A stretch of 64,000 nucleotides of DNA from Xestospongia muta (Eukaryota > Porifera > Demospongiae > Haplosclerida > Petrosiidae), in contig OY848917.1 of NCBI GenBank assembly GCA_963693285.1, positions 22,388,245-22,452,244 of the forward strand. The letters are read 5' to 3'. Both the position numbers and the translations under genes were made by a program. Of this stretch, positions 49,638 to 61,000 are shown in pieces (within the stretch, counting starts at the first letter, position 1; each line of letters starts with the position of its first letter). Below the pieces are notes generated by a model that ran no database searches, had not been told where the DNA came from, and saw nothing but the letters and a program-made list of their open reading frames with translations.

Positions 49638-52474
49638 TTATCGATGTCCTACTACTTTAAATTGAACACTGACGTTACCACTAGTAGCTTTACCATCATA
49701 TTTGCCAAATACATTTGGCTGTTCAATAGGTAGCCATATACTCTCTGAGTTATAAGACCATGCATTTTGGTTATATGTGTGTACAAGAAGTTGCATTTTA
49801 TGGTTGGGGCCTGAATATATATGGATTCTTCCACTTGTGTCTACTTTACAGGTACCAGTTTGAATTTCAACATAAACAAGCACTTGTTTAGCTGTCTTGG
49901 GTACACCCACTGATTCAAGATCGATTGTAGACACTGTCTCTGGAACATCTGTTTTAATGAAAGAAAATGAACTTGTTATAGGAGTCCAAGTGCTCATCTT
50001 AATAAAGAAAGAGAGAATAAAGATTCCACATATAATAGTGGTACCTACTACTATACCTTTGATTCAAGAATTGACAAGTCTTGCTTCATGGAGGTTTTAA
50101 ACTCACTAATAGTCTGATCAACTTTCTGCATGTATAACAACTTCTGTTGAAAAAGTCCCTTTTAGCAGATGAAAAGTTGATTACATACTTGGTCATCAGC
50201 TTCTCTATGCTTTTGGCTTGCAGACTTCATCTGCTCAGATAATGATAAAATGCTACTTGACAAATTCTAGTTAATATACAGGTAGAAATACTATGTATCT
50301 TTTTGACAAATACTACAATTTCTTACAGTTGTTCTTTCAATTAAAGCATCTACTTTTCCTAAAATAGTATCCCCATATTTTGAAAAGTTGGCAATTGTCT
50401 AAAACATTGAGAGTTAATTAAAAATACAGGCTAGATTATACTATATTAATGCTAATGGTTGTATTCTCTTTTAGGTTAAATACCATATTCTGGAAAAACT
50501 AAACATTAATTACTTAACAATTTAGAAATTTTGGCACATACTTGTAGATTGCGACTGTTCAACTCTAACCTCTAATAAGGAAAATAAACAGAATATGATA
50601 CTTTCACATGAACTAATAATTGTTATCTGACAATAATCTATAACAGTTGTATCATTACATTTGTTGTCTCAACAATTAGATCATCTACTCTTCTTGAAAT
50701 ATTATTCTTGTACACAGAAAGGTCTAGCATTATCTAATTATAAAATTTAGGAAACAAGTCTAACAATGATCATTGTACCTCATCAAATCTAGTATTAATC
50801 TTTTGTTCCAAATCTTGCATCATCTGCAACGAATATCAATTAATTAATGAGTCAGATGAAACAATCATAATATAACAAATACCTTTGACACTTTAGCATC
50901 GATTTGTAACTGAACAGTTTGACTATCAATATGTGAGCCCTATTGAAAAGTAAATACGTAATAGGAGAATTCACCATCATTGATACAATATTATTGCATA
51001 TTAATATTATTGAAACAACTGTTCTCCAAAACCAATATTGACAAGTATTTGGATTTTAATTGTCATTATCCTTTTTGACATAAAGATAAGTGCTCAGGAC
51101 TCTGTATCACTTTCCTTTACCACTGAATTACAATCTAAGAATGATAAACAAAATACACTGATCCCTCAAAGGCAATGGATATCCTTGACATTTCATTCAT
51201 AGGATGGCAACCCAAACTCAAATATCCAAAGTTACAACAGAGCAGTCTGATTCAATACTTTCCTAGATAAATGTTTAGAGCCTAAGCCAATTGTCATATA
51301 ACTATGCCATATTTCCAAGGCATCTACTAGCTATTTGTAGGATCATATGTGAGTATAGAATAGAGGTCCAATTTAATCCTCACACAACTTTACAACAGGT
51401 CCTAGTGAAACTCATTCTGATTTCATGTAAAGGTGCGATATATTGAAACACATGTGCAAACTGTAATAAGTGTTACAGAGGACAGCTGTGGAGATTTTTG
51501 ACTTGCAGAATGAAAGAGCACAAAGAATTGTCATGAATGGAGTTGTAATGCATTGGTAATTACAGGGCCGGTAGTAATGATTTAAATTGGGGTGAGGCTA
51601 AATGAAATCAAATCAATTCAAATGGGGATATCAATAAATGAAGTACATTATAATAAGTAAGACAAATATTATTCCAAATGAACAATGCTTCCACAAAAAT
51701 TATTTAGTATGCAACATATTTTTCAACAGCATCCAAAAAAGTTCATGAAGAAACTTTGTTTGTATGAAGTCCCTAAAGAGAAGTCAAGTTGCCAATAGAT
51801 CAGCAAATCTCTGGTATATAGGTCCCATGACTTCCTCAAGGTGGATTCTCATATTGGCAAATTTTCTGTGCTTTCAATTTCTTAGGTTCCTAGTTGCTCA
51901 ATATGCACCCTTTAATAAATTCTGGGATGTCTAATGTTGCACCCATTATAACCAGAGTCCTTATATAAAAATTCTCTGCATAATTTCACTCATCAATAGG
52001 TATCCTATATTTATCTGAAGTCTGTCCACTCCCATCCTTTGAATCAGTGTTCTAACCAGACAACGAAATACAAAGGGTACAAGAAGTGTGTGTATAAACA
52101 TTTTAGCATTTAATTAATAATTTTTATTTAGTATGGTCAGTTATAGTTTATAATTTAATGAATATGCCTATACATGTGTGTGCCTCTAAAGGGAATACTA
52201 ACTACTTCAGCAAGTAGCTAAGCGTACATTGGAACTTCAAATGGTGCTAACCTTTTGAAATAAGCGCAAAATGAAAACTGCTTTCAAGGCAATTTTTTGT
52301 ATATTTTCAGTCTGGCTACTTAAAAGAAGTGACAAGCATGTTTATAGAATAACAGTAACATACCAAAGGATTTCGTCCTGTAAAAAGGCTGTAGTCATTA
52401 AGATGACTAGCAACAGTTGAATATGTGTTATCTTGACAAACTGTTATTATGCTGGGAGCAACTTCTTTAATGTG
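49638..52474 (-). CDS. Family member C, extended phase-0 coiled-coil protein (5' end not found)
   Basis: The last exon (49997-49638) encodes the same C-terminal domain as A (STWTPI, VLVYVEI, IHIYSGPNHKMQLLV, YNSESIWLPI, QFKVVGHR-stop). Upstream, seven short exons all keep phase 0: 50125-50057, about 50267-50190, 50398-50327, 50571-50542, 50733-50659, 50823-50779, 50939-50883. They encode heptad-like segments such as KVDQTISEFKTSMKQDL and MMQDLEQKINTRFDE. A further exon at 52474-52364 (HIKEVAPSIITVCQD, then TGRNPL) also fits in phase. The readable protein is about 298 residues without its N-terminus. Equal phase explains how coiled-coil exons could be gained or lost freely. A signal-anchor exon like that of A was not identified upstream, so the gene may be incomplete or start beyond 52.5 kb. 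Confidence 0.65.
50940..52363. other. Long intron of member C or intergenic DNA
   Basis: No domain was recognised. It is AT-rich with scattered short frames. Confidence 0.3.
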
Positions 52475-52732
52475 CTGCAGGTATACACATCACTATAATC
52501 ATCTTGAGAATATTCTTGAATTATTATTAATTACTCAAATTAAGTCAAACTGTCATAAATATTTGTTATAAGTATTTGTAACAGAAGAATTTGGTATTTG
52601 TGCTTTTGGAATTGCAGACACAACGTATTGAGACTGACATAAATACTGCATTATAATCATCTTTGAGGCATTTTTGGGAAACATAACAATTATTTTAACT
52701 TGCTTACTAATTTCAACCAGCTAGTAAGCAGA

Positions 52733-53423
52733 CTAAGCAGCTCAAAGATAAGAGGACTAATGATATACCCATACTATCCTTTAGAAAGGAACAGAAAACA
52801 AACCTGGACACCCACAACAAAGGACAAATACTAGTTCACATGGCTGTAGTTACGAATGTATTCAATGCAGTGAATGCAGTGGAAGCAGCCACCAAGATCA
52901 ATTGTGTCCGTTTAAAGACGTCATATGTCACATTTGTTATAAAAGAGGACATCTAGCAAAGATGTATCATACTTGTAGCATCACAAAAAGAAGCAGAGCT
53001 ACAAACCACTTAGTTGATTGTGTATATGAGAAGTTACCTTCTACACTACCAAAGTATTATATGCATGTGATTTAGGGAAGGTAAAATGACAATGTAATAT
53101 GATGCTTGAAGCAACTATAGATGGAACTCAATTAATAAAAGTAATTGATAAAATAGATAAAAGTGCTAGCTACTATCTACAAGAAGAGCAAGCTACTACT
53201 AGTATTAGGGGCATTGACTTTGGACCTTGAGATAACCACTTTATAGCATTTTCATGTAATATTATTATGATGATATGTATGATGTTTACATAGAATGATT
53301 CTGGAACGTTTATGCATATATTTAATGTTTTATATTATGACATAAATTGCCTGTCAGCTCCACCTAAAGGTGATGAATTTGAAGCCTTACTCTAAGCCAT
53401 ATAAATATGTCAAACATTCTGTA
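52733..53423 (+). repeat. Zinc-knuckle repeat, copy 1
   Basis: About 690 bp repeated at 55513-56448 in the same orientation. It contains a retroelement-like knuckle pair. The first, CSECSGSSHQDQLC, has the full C-x2-C-x4-H-x4-C spacing. The second, CHICYKRGHLAKM, has lost its last cysteine. A VYEKLPSTLPKYYM tail follows. No reverse transcriptase is attached, so it is a gag-type fragment caught in a duplication. Confidence 0.7.
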
Positions 53424-53720
53424 TTTGTTCATTTGGCCATACAGTTAGAAGAGATGATGGTTCTGTTCTGAGATTCTGTAGCGAAGCGTGTCAGTTGTTT
53501 TGTACAGATGAAGTGCCCCCTTTTTTTCTGAAAGTATGGGAGCTAGTTGAATTTTTTCCTCAACCCCAATTTCAAGCTCGATGTATTGAAGAAACTCACA
53601 ATGAGCTTCTTTATGTGTTGATACAAGGAAAGCTGTCATCAGGCCAGTACTGTAAAATTAATATGGTTCTTGTGTCAGGTGATGGTCATATACACTGTCC
53701 TAAAAATAAAGTGTATGCTC
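53424..53720 (+). pseudogene. Copy of part of the last exon of the zinc-module gene
   Basis: The sequence from CATTTGGCCATACAGTTAG onward matches 28591-28880 with few changes (FCSEACQLFC, EVPPFFLKVWE, GQYCKINMVLVSG). The copy starts and ends abruptly inside the exon and has no splice sites or start codon, so it is not a gene. Reading frame is retained over the segment, which fits a recent event. Confidence 0.85.
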
Positions 53721-54371
53721 ATCAATCAATTGACAAAAGAAGTGCATAACATGATATTGTGTTACTTGTCAAAAATAGAAGTGGATATACTTTGTCTGTC
53801 TGCTAAAAAGCAGATGTGATACACTTGACTTGGTACTCTCACCCCACAGAGAACAGCAAGGGTTAATTAATCATCTGCATTTCTTTGGTAAGGCACGCAG
53901 AAGTACTTCAACTTGTTATTAACTTCACTATAGTACATATGATATTAACTAATATTGCCATTATGACATTTTGTAATTGTTTCAAATGTAACAAACAAAG
54001 TTCATTTTCATTAAACAATGAAAAAAGTAAAGAATTTTACACAAGATCAAATTTATTACCGATATCCAATGATCTTAAACTGAATGCCTGTATTTGCAGC
54101 CATTGCTTTACCAACGTATTTTCCACACACATTCCTTTTTTCTCCAATTGGTAACCACATATTTTCAGAATTATAAGAGAAGGCTGATTTCTTGTAACCG
54201 AATGATGATTCAGGAACCCAATGATGATTCAGGAACCCAACCAGAGTAAACATGAACATACACAAGTACTTGTGTAGCTGTTTCTGGTACATTGACAGAG
54301 TTCAGATCAATTACTGATGTTGTTCCTGGAGAAGATGCAGAAATGTCTTTAAAATCACTGTTGATAGGAGT

Positions 54372-55026
54372 CCTTGTACCATGACTAGTATGAATTGACC
54401 AATCAGATTGCTTTAAATGAGGTTGATAAATTTCATATCAACCTCTGATTGTTATCAGTCAGGTTGACAATTTTTTTAGCGGAGGTTGACAATTTTTTAC
54501 TAGTGGTGGTAATTCAAAAATAAATAATAAATGAATGAAATATATATATATATGAAATGCCGTTCACCTATGACTCCTCCAGTCTTTCCAGACCTTAACT
54601 GCCCAGTTAGTATTGTGAGAGGTGTTTTTGGGAACGTAATTAGTTTTTGCTGCTTCCACACTTTCGTCACTTTGAAAAGCGAAACGTTCACCGTTGGGTA
54701 GGGCTGAAGGAACTGCCGAGTCGCTAGCGACAATATCAGTCAAGGCACGGTCAAATAAATGGGCGTCTACCTGAGAAAGAATAATTATATGTAGTCCAAC
54801 TCGTCTTCCATTTTGAATTTACGTCGTTAGAATAAAAAAAAAACGTTGCTAGACGACCTTTATATAGCAGGTTTGTGCGTGATATTGTTGCCATGGCAGA
54901 CCATTTCATGGTACAAGCCGGTTATATACCCTCGCTACGGTTTCCATGGCATTTATCAACCGAGCAACGAAGTCGCGAGGTTGATAAATCTCATGGAAAC
55001 CTTTACCTCGGTATATAACCTATACA
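54372..55026 (-). mobile_element. Insertion in member D carrying a Crypton/DUF3504-like exon fragment
   Basis: The insertion is exact relative to A (A reads AGTCCAAGTAC at the same place). The minus strand encodes DRALTDIVASDSAVPSALPN, ERFAFQSDESVEAAKTNYV and NTSHNTNWAVKVWKDWRSHR. The T-x-WAVxVWxDW pattern resembles the N-terminal core-binding region found in Crypton-derived DUF3504 proteins. The recombinase catalytic part is missing. A 42-bp foldback lies at one end (54920-55020). It is a non-autonomous element or captured exon. Confidence 0.5.
54920..55020. repeat. 42-bp foldback with 17-nt centre
   Basis: The arm at 54920-54961 (GGTTATATACC, TTTCCATGG, TTTATCAACC) is complementary to 54979-55020 with a few mismatches. 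It lies at the edge of the insertion in member D and is G+C-richer than the surroundings. Confidence 0.8.
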
Positions 55027-55512
55027 AGTACTCCACTAAGTAACAAAATGAATCATAAACATTGACAAATGTACTATAGTTACTTATAGACCTTAGATTT
55101 GAGGTCAGACAACTCCTTCTTCATTTCCTCATGTAAAGAGTCAGACAACTGCTTAATTTCCTTACGTAATGAGTTAATGTGACTTGACAATTTCTGTTAG
55201 ATGAATAACAAAAACAGTGAAATTCACTAAAGTGCAAACCCTTTGTCACAGTAGTAGGTGATTACAAAAATATAAATTTATCATTCTGTCACTGAGAACT
55301 TGTTAACTATAAATATAATGCTATATTTTGAAAACTATAGGTATGGTGTTGACTCACCATAATGCATTTTATGACATCAAAATAATGACAGTTTTTAAAG
55401 GCTTATTTTGCTAAGCTATGCAGTCACTAATTAACAAAAAGATTAACTACAATTACTTTCAATCCATCAGAATAAGAAAACTCAACAACCAACTCATACA
55501 AATTAATGATCA

Positions 55513-56448
55513 CAGACTAAGCAGCTCAAAGATAAGAGGACTAATGATATACCCATACTATCCTTTAGAAAGGAACAGAAAACAAACCTGGGCACCCACA
55601 ACAAAGGACAAATACTAGTTCACATGGCTGTAGTTACGAATGTATTCAATGCAGTGAATGCAGTGGAAGCAGCCACCAAGATCAATTGTGTCCATTTAAA
55701 GACGTCATATGTCACACTTGTTATAAAAAAGGACATCTAGCAAAGATGTATCATACTTGTAGCATTACAAAAAGAAGCAGAGCTACAAACCACTTAGCTG
55801 ATTGTGTATATGAGAAGTTACCTTCTACACTACCAAAGTATTATATGCACTGTTAAATTTGATTTGTTGATTTAACCAATATATTGTTATACAGGTTGCA
55901 GGTAGCAAACTTAATATGATGTGAAAGTAAACATAACATTGTTTTTATTACTGACGTATTACTGTTTGTGCAGCTGTAGTGCATTAGTAGTAAAAACAGT
56001 GTTACGTTTACTTTTACATTACACTAACTTTTCTACATGCAACCTGTATAACAATATATTAGTTGAATCAACAAATCAATTCTTACAGTGTGTGATTTAG
56101 GGAAGGTAAAATGACAATGTAATATGATGCTTGAAGCAACTATAGATGGAACTCAATAAATTAAAGTAATTGATAAAATAGATAAAAGTGCTAGCTACTA
56201 TCTACAAGAAGAGCAAGCTACTACTAGTATTAGGGGCATTGACTTTGGACCTTGAGATAACCACTTTATAGCATTTTCATGTAAACATTATTATGATGAT
56301 ATGTATGATGTTTACACAGAATGATTCTGGAACGTTTATGCATATATTTAATGTTTTTATTTTATGACATAAATTGCCTGCCAGCTCCACATAAAGGTGG
56401 TGAATTTGAAGGCTTACTCTAAGCCATATAAATATGTCACACATTCTA
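55513..56448 (+). repeat. Zinc-knuckle repeat, copy 2
   Basis: Direct repeat of 52733-53423 with a few substitutions, longer because of an insertion at 55848-56090. It begins exactly where the family D copy stops (55510), making a sharp mosaic joint. Confidence 0.85.
55848..56090. mobile_element. 243-bp foldback MITE, absent from copy 1
   Basis: It begins CACTGTTAAATTTG and ends with the complement of CACTGTAAGAATTG. Nearly the whole element folds on itself, with arms of about 120 bp (TATTGTTATACAGGTTGCA is shared by both arms). Copy 1 of the host repeat at about 53063 shows the empty site, so insertion happened after the repeat was duplicated. End bases are uncertain by two nucleotides. Confidence 0.85.
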
Positions 56449-56920
56449 ACCCTAACCTTCCTATTCCCAACCCTCCATTTTTGCATGAGTTAGGCCATGC
56501 TAACTAGCTGTAGTAAGAAATGTTCTACATGTATTGCAACAGGGAATTGAATGGCATAATTACATGACTTTACTTAAAAATGCCATTGACTATGCATGAA
56601 TCTCTTGTGGAATCCTTCAGTCTTGACCGTCATGTCAGAATGAGCTATTATTTTGATAATCTTTTACATTCAGTTCAGTTTATATAGTTATTATATCTTT
56701 GAAATATCTGATACTCTTTTACTTATGAGTTGTGATTGCTGATACTTCCACTAATATTCATGTGTGTATATGATAAATCACCAGATGTGTTAGTCAATCA
56801 AAATATACATAGGTAACTCGACAACCAAAAATGTTTTAAACCTCATCTTTAAGTATAGAACCACTCTACCATCTATGTCTTAAGTATGCAGTTGTAAATG
56901 ACATGTAATGTTCTCATGCA
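56449..56920. other. No gene seen
   Basis: AT-rich intergenic DNA with no convincing frame. Confidence 0.3.
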
Positions 56921-57300
56921 GCTATTCCACAACAAATTTGATAGAGCTATACCTTATTCCATATATAAGCACTCAGAATCACCAACATTGGAAGACAGAA
57001 AAAGAAAAATAACCATTTGGGACTCCACTGATAATGTCTTGTCAATCCATCATCAGGATGTTCATCCATCATAATCACGTACGTGTGGCTAAATGTCTAC
57101 GAATTTAAATTATGGCTATTCCACAACAAATTAGATAGAGCTATACCTTATTCCATATATAAGCACTCAGAATCACCAACATTGGAAGACAGAAAAAGAA
57201 AAATAACCATTTGGGACTCCACTGATAATGTCTTGTCAATCCACCATCAGGACGTTCAGCCATCACAATCACGTAGGTGTGGCTAAATGTCTAGGAATTT
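56921..57300. repeat. Two-copy tandem repeat, period 194 bp
   Basis: 56921-57106 and 57115-57300 are almost identical, beginning GCTATTCCACAACAAATT and ending with GTGGCTAAATGTCTA. Confidence 0.9.
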
Positions 57301-57522
57301 CGTTAGTCTCGTGCCTTGACGCCCACTCGCTATTGTGAGAAATACGACATGCACTGTTTCTGTCCATACGCAGACCTCCCTTGACACGATTAAATTCAAT
57401 GTTAGAATAGAATGGTGACTGTTCATATACTCTGTAATTTATAATGACAAAGACTACATGATCACGCATTAAAATTTGTGGAGAGAGGACAGATATTTGT
57501 CTCGTCTCCACATCAAGACCTA
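57269..57522 (-). CDS. Possible terminal exon of an unrecognised minus-strand gene
   Basis: A minus-strand frame of 80-odd codons follows a TTTTTAG acceptor at 57523-57529. It reads GLDVETRQISVLSPQIL, DHVVFVIINYRVYEQSPFYS, GGLRMDRNSACRI and ends at a stop. A start codon in good context (AAAATGGCGGTC on the minus strand, near 57893) could begin the gene with a short first exon. Its last 30 or so bases overlap the tandem repeat, which weakens the case. Confidence 0.3.
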
Positions 57523-57869
57523 AAAAGGGAAATTTTTTATCACTGCACACATGTACAACTTGAGTACATTTTTACAACTGTCACTGATAAGTATAATAAC
57601 ATCAATGTGCATGTATAGTGTCTAAAATTTAACTGATAACATTGAATGTGATGTGAATTTCATTAGCACATGCTCAACATTAGTGAGTAAACTGAAAGGA
57701 AGGCTCAAACTAATCAAAGTTGTTGGTTTGCTGGATCATCCATTACAGTCCAGAAGCGAGAAAGAGCGAATAGCATGCAGAGTCCACTGTAGGTTCTTAA
57801 TACAGATGTAATGTCACTTTCTGGTTTTCTATGTCATGGTACGTATAACAGCTCCGTATATTGTTGACC

Positions 57870-57905
57870 GCCATTTTGTGACCGCTGATTTCGTTAAGCA
57901 AGACG
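57870..57905. promoter_or_regulatory. YY1-like element at a probable divergent promoter
   Basis: The sequence CCGCCATTTTGTGACC contains the complement of AAAATGGCGG, close to the YY1 core found just downstream of many animal start sites. It lies about 110 bp upstream of the ATG at 58001 and close to the possible minus-strand start. Confidence 0.4.
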
Positions 57906-58000
57906 GGCGTAAGAGTCCACAGATTTCTTCCATTTATTTGTCTATGTTTTAGTCTGCTTTAGATTAAATTCATTTCAATTTGTCTTCTGTATAAACCAGA

Positions 58001-61000
58001 ATGTTTTGGGAAGGCCGAGAGATTTCTGTATCAGTTGAAATGAATTTTCATGATGGTTTTGTAGTGTCTCATTCAGATTCTAGCTCACATACTATATTCG
58101 AGGGAGTATTGCTACCATTCAAAAAGGGAATTTCTGGATTATTTGACTGTACATCATTTGATGGACTTGTTCCTACTAAAAGAAAAAAGAGGTGAGTATG
58201 TATATACTCTTTAATGATGAAACTGTATAATCCCGGGTTCACAAAATTTAACTAAAGTTTATCACTTTTTGGGACGACTTTAATTATGTTGCGATATTAT
58301 ATTAATGATGGTAAATAATAAATTACCTTTACCTGTTATGTTCAGAGAATAGACCTTATTCATTGACATCAGCTTATTGCCAATTCACAATAGCAATGGT
58401 TGGACTCATTGTTAGGTTGCCATATTGAATGGCAAAAGCATGTACACATGTGAGTGACAATGGGTTCTTGGATTTATTCAGGCTACTACCAGGAGATATC
58501 GTAGAATACCAAAAAGCGATACAAAGAGAAAGTGAACCTACTGAAAATTATGCTCAATGATCCTTACACCACAATGATATGAGACACAGATCTGTTGCCG
58601 ACGGACAGTCTGATGTGACTTTAGGTAGAGTATCTTCATATTTATAACTACCTGATCAGTACATGTAGTCCTTACACAAAGGACGAGCTAAAGGCATACA
58701 AGAGCACAGAGGGATATAAATACTTTGTTGATGATTGGGTAAGGAATCTCTTAGTTCACCAAATACCAAATGGTAGTGGTCATGAGGAACAAGTCACTGT
58801 TGTCCGTGCAAGTGTTAGACACTCTCAGTGATTGTCAGACACTCCCCTCAGAGCATGGGTTGTTGTTGAAGTACTGAGAACTGTTCTGTGTGCACATTAC
58901 ACATGCATGGCAGGACTTGGGGAAGCCTGCTTACACATTGCAGCTGTGGTGTTTGCTTTGGAGAGCAATACCAGAATAAGTAATATTCTTTCAATTGTCT
59001 CTGAGCCCTGTGCATGGTTGGCTATGAACAGCCAAAATGGCCATATGCTTCTGTTTCAGATATTGACTTCACAATTCCAGCATTGAAAGGAATTCGAATG
59101 ATCAGTGAAGGTATTAGTCACAGGAGCAGCAGTGCTTCTTGCAGCAGTTCCCATTTTACCACACCTAAACCAACTGATGCTGAACTGCTGAACTACCAAA
59201 AATTATCCAAGACGGGAAAACCTGTATTGCTGTTTCTTGTCCCAGATTTTTGCAATGCTTACATCCCAAGATGTGAGAAGGGTATTCGAATTCTCCATTC
59301 TCTCTGACTGAGATTTTTAGGGAGGAGATTTTGGAAAAGACCTATGTGCATCTCCTAGAAAAATATGAACAAACATTTGATGACCTATCCATCACCAGTG
59401 ACCAAACCCATAAATTAGAAGAGACAACCAGGAATCAAACTTGGTCAAAGCTCTAGTTTAAATACTGAGGTGGACGTATCACAGCTTTATGATACAAGGC
59501 TTTAATTCACATTGATGTGACTCAGCCTGAAAGCCATACAGCTACTTCAAAGGCACAGCAGTGGGGTTTAAAACATGAGAGAAGTTGATATGCGAATGCT
59601 ATGGCTTAGTTATACTTGAAATCAAATGCCCATCAGTGGCGAGAATAAATCTTTTGTAGAGGCAAGTAGAGAGGATACACAATTCTTCCTGATAAGCAAC
59701 CAAGATAATACTTTCTAATTAAAAGATGAACATGTATATTATTACTAAGTACAGGCTCAGATGAAGCTTACTGGAGTCAGTTACTGTGACTTTGCTGTTT
59801 GGAGTCCTAATGAGTTAGTTGTACTGAAAAATGATCCAGCTAATGATGTCGTCAGTGCACAAGCACTTGAAAAAGAAACAACATTCTTTAAATTTAGAAT
59901 TTTGCCTGAACTTGTCTATTTAGGTACATTAAAGCATCTGTGTTCTGTCGATGTGTTTTGATGACAAGTGAGTGAGAGAACTGAATAGTTGCCTCTAGTA
60001 ACTCATCAGAAATGGATTTCACTACCCTGAATGATAATGAAGCTTGGTACTATTGTCATGGAAATACCTTTCCTTTACTATATGACTCCATAAACCATAT
60101 ATAATATTCATAACCATATAGAGCTATGCATAAGGGATATGGTGACAAATAAATTTCCTTTAAAAAAGTACAAAAATCATTTGGTAGTCTACTTTCTTCA
60201 TTAAAACGTCATATGAAGTATCTTGGACTAACATGGAACATTATGTTTTCTTTGAGTATCTATATATATATATATAGCTATATTACTGTAAAAGTATGAT
60301 TGTTTTGTATGTATGTATACTATATATAGTAATGTGAATTTTTGAGCATGTTCATTAGAGACTTATGGCTTTTCTTGTTGTGTGTTCTTTGATATCTATT
60401 TGTGATCCATCAGTCCCTGGTCATTTTCATAAGCATAATAACTATTTGGACATTACACTGGCATAACAGGCAGGATTGAACAGGATAAAGGACGCAAGCA
60501 TAAAAAGAATCTGCTAAACCAATTGTACAATTAGTTTGTAGCTGACCATTTTCAAATGAGAGGAAAACAATTACTCCATGAAATATTAGATCACAACATT
60601 ATTCAGACATTTATCTCATGAACAGCAGCAATCGTTTTTGTAAGGAAAGTAATGAAATGGTTCCCTATTTCTCGCATGCATAGATCAGCAACTTGATTTT
60701 AAACTGATGTCAAGTAGTAAAGAAGCATTTATATGTCCAGTCCATCATAAAAAAAGCAAAATGAAAAACCACATGAAGAGGATTGTATTTCTGAACTTGC
60801 AGATTGATTGAATAATGGTCACAGTTAGAAGTCTACAACAAGATTATTTGGAGGTGTCAATCACCCAATAGAAAAACTAGTCATTTGAGTTGAAGGAGCT
60901 ACAAGAAGGATCAGTTGTGGGGTCAGCTAGGTATACAAAAATACTTGTTTCATTAAAAGGTCTGGCCTATTCTATTACAGGAACTTGGTTTAACGTCTGT

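Larger units (their letters stand above)
53818..55510 (-). pseudogene. Family member D, copy of the 3' half of member A, interrupted
   Basis: 53818-54371 matches the 3' flank and exon 4 of A. A deletion and a short local duplication (CCCAATGATGATTCAGGAA) lie near 54200-54240, removing part of the domain. After an insertion at about 54372-55026 the match resumes in exon 4, at the base where it stopped, and continues through exon 3 into intron DNA up to 55510. No exon 1 is present. It is therefore a truncated copy made after A acquired its present structure. Confidence 0.8.

Noticed and set aside
53885..54154. 89-codon plus-strand frame
   Set aside because: It is antisense to the copied exon 4 and flank of family member A.
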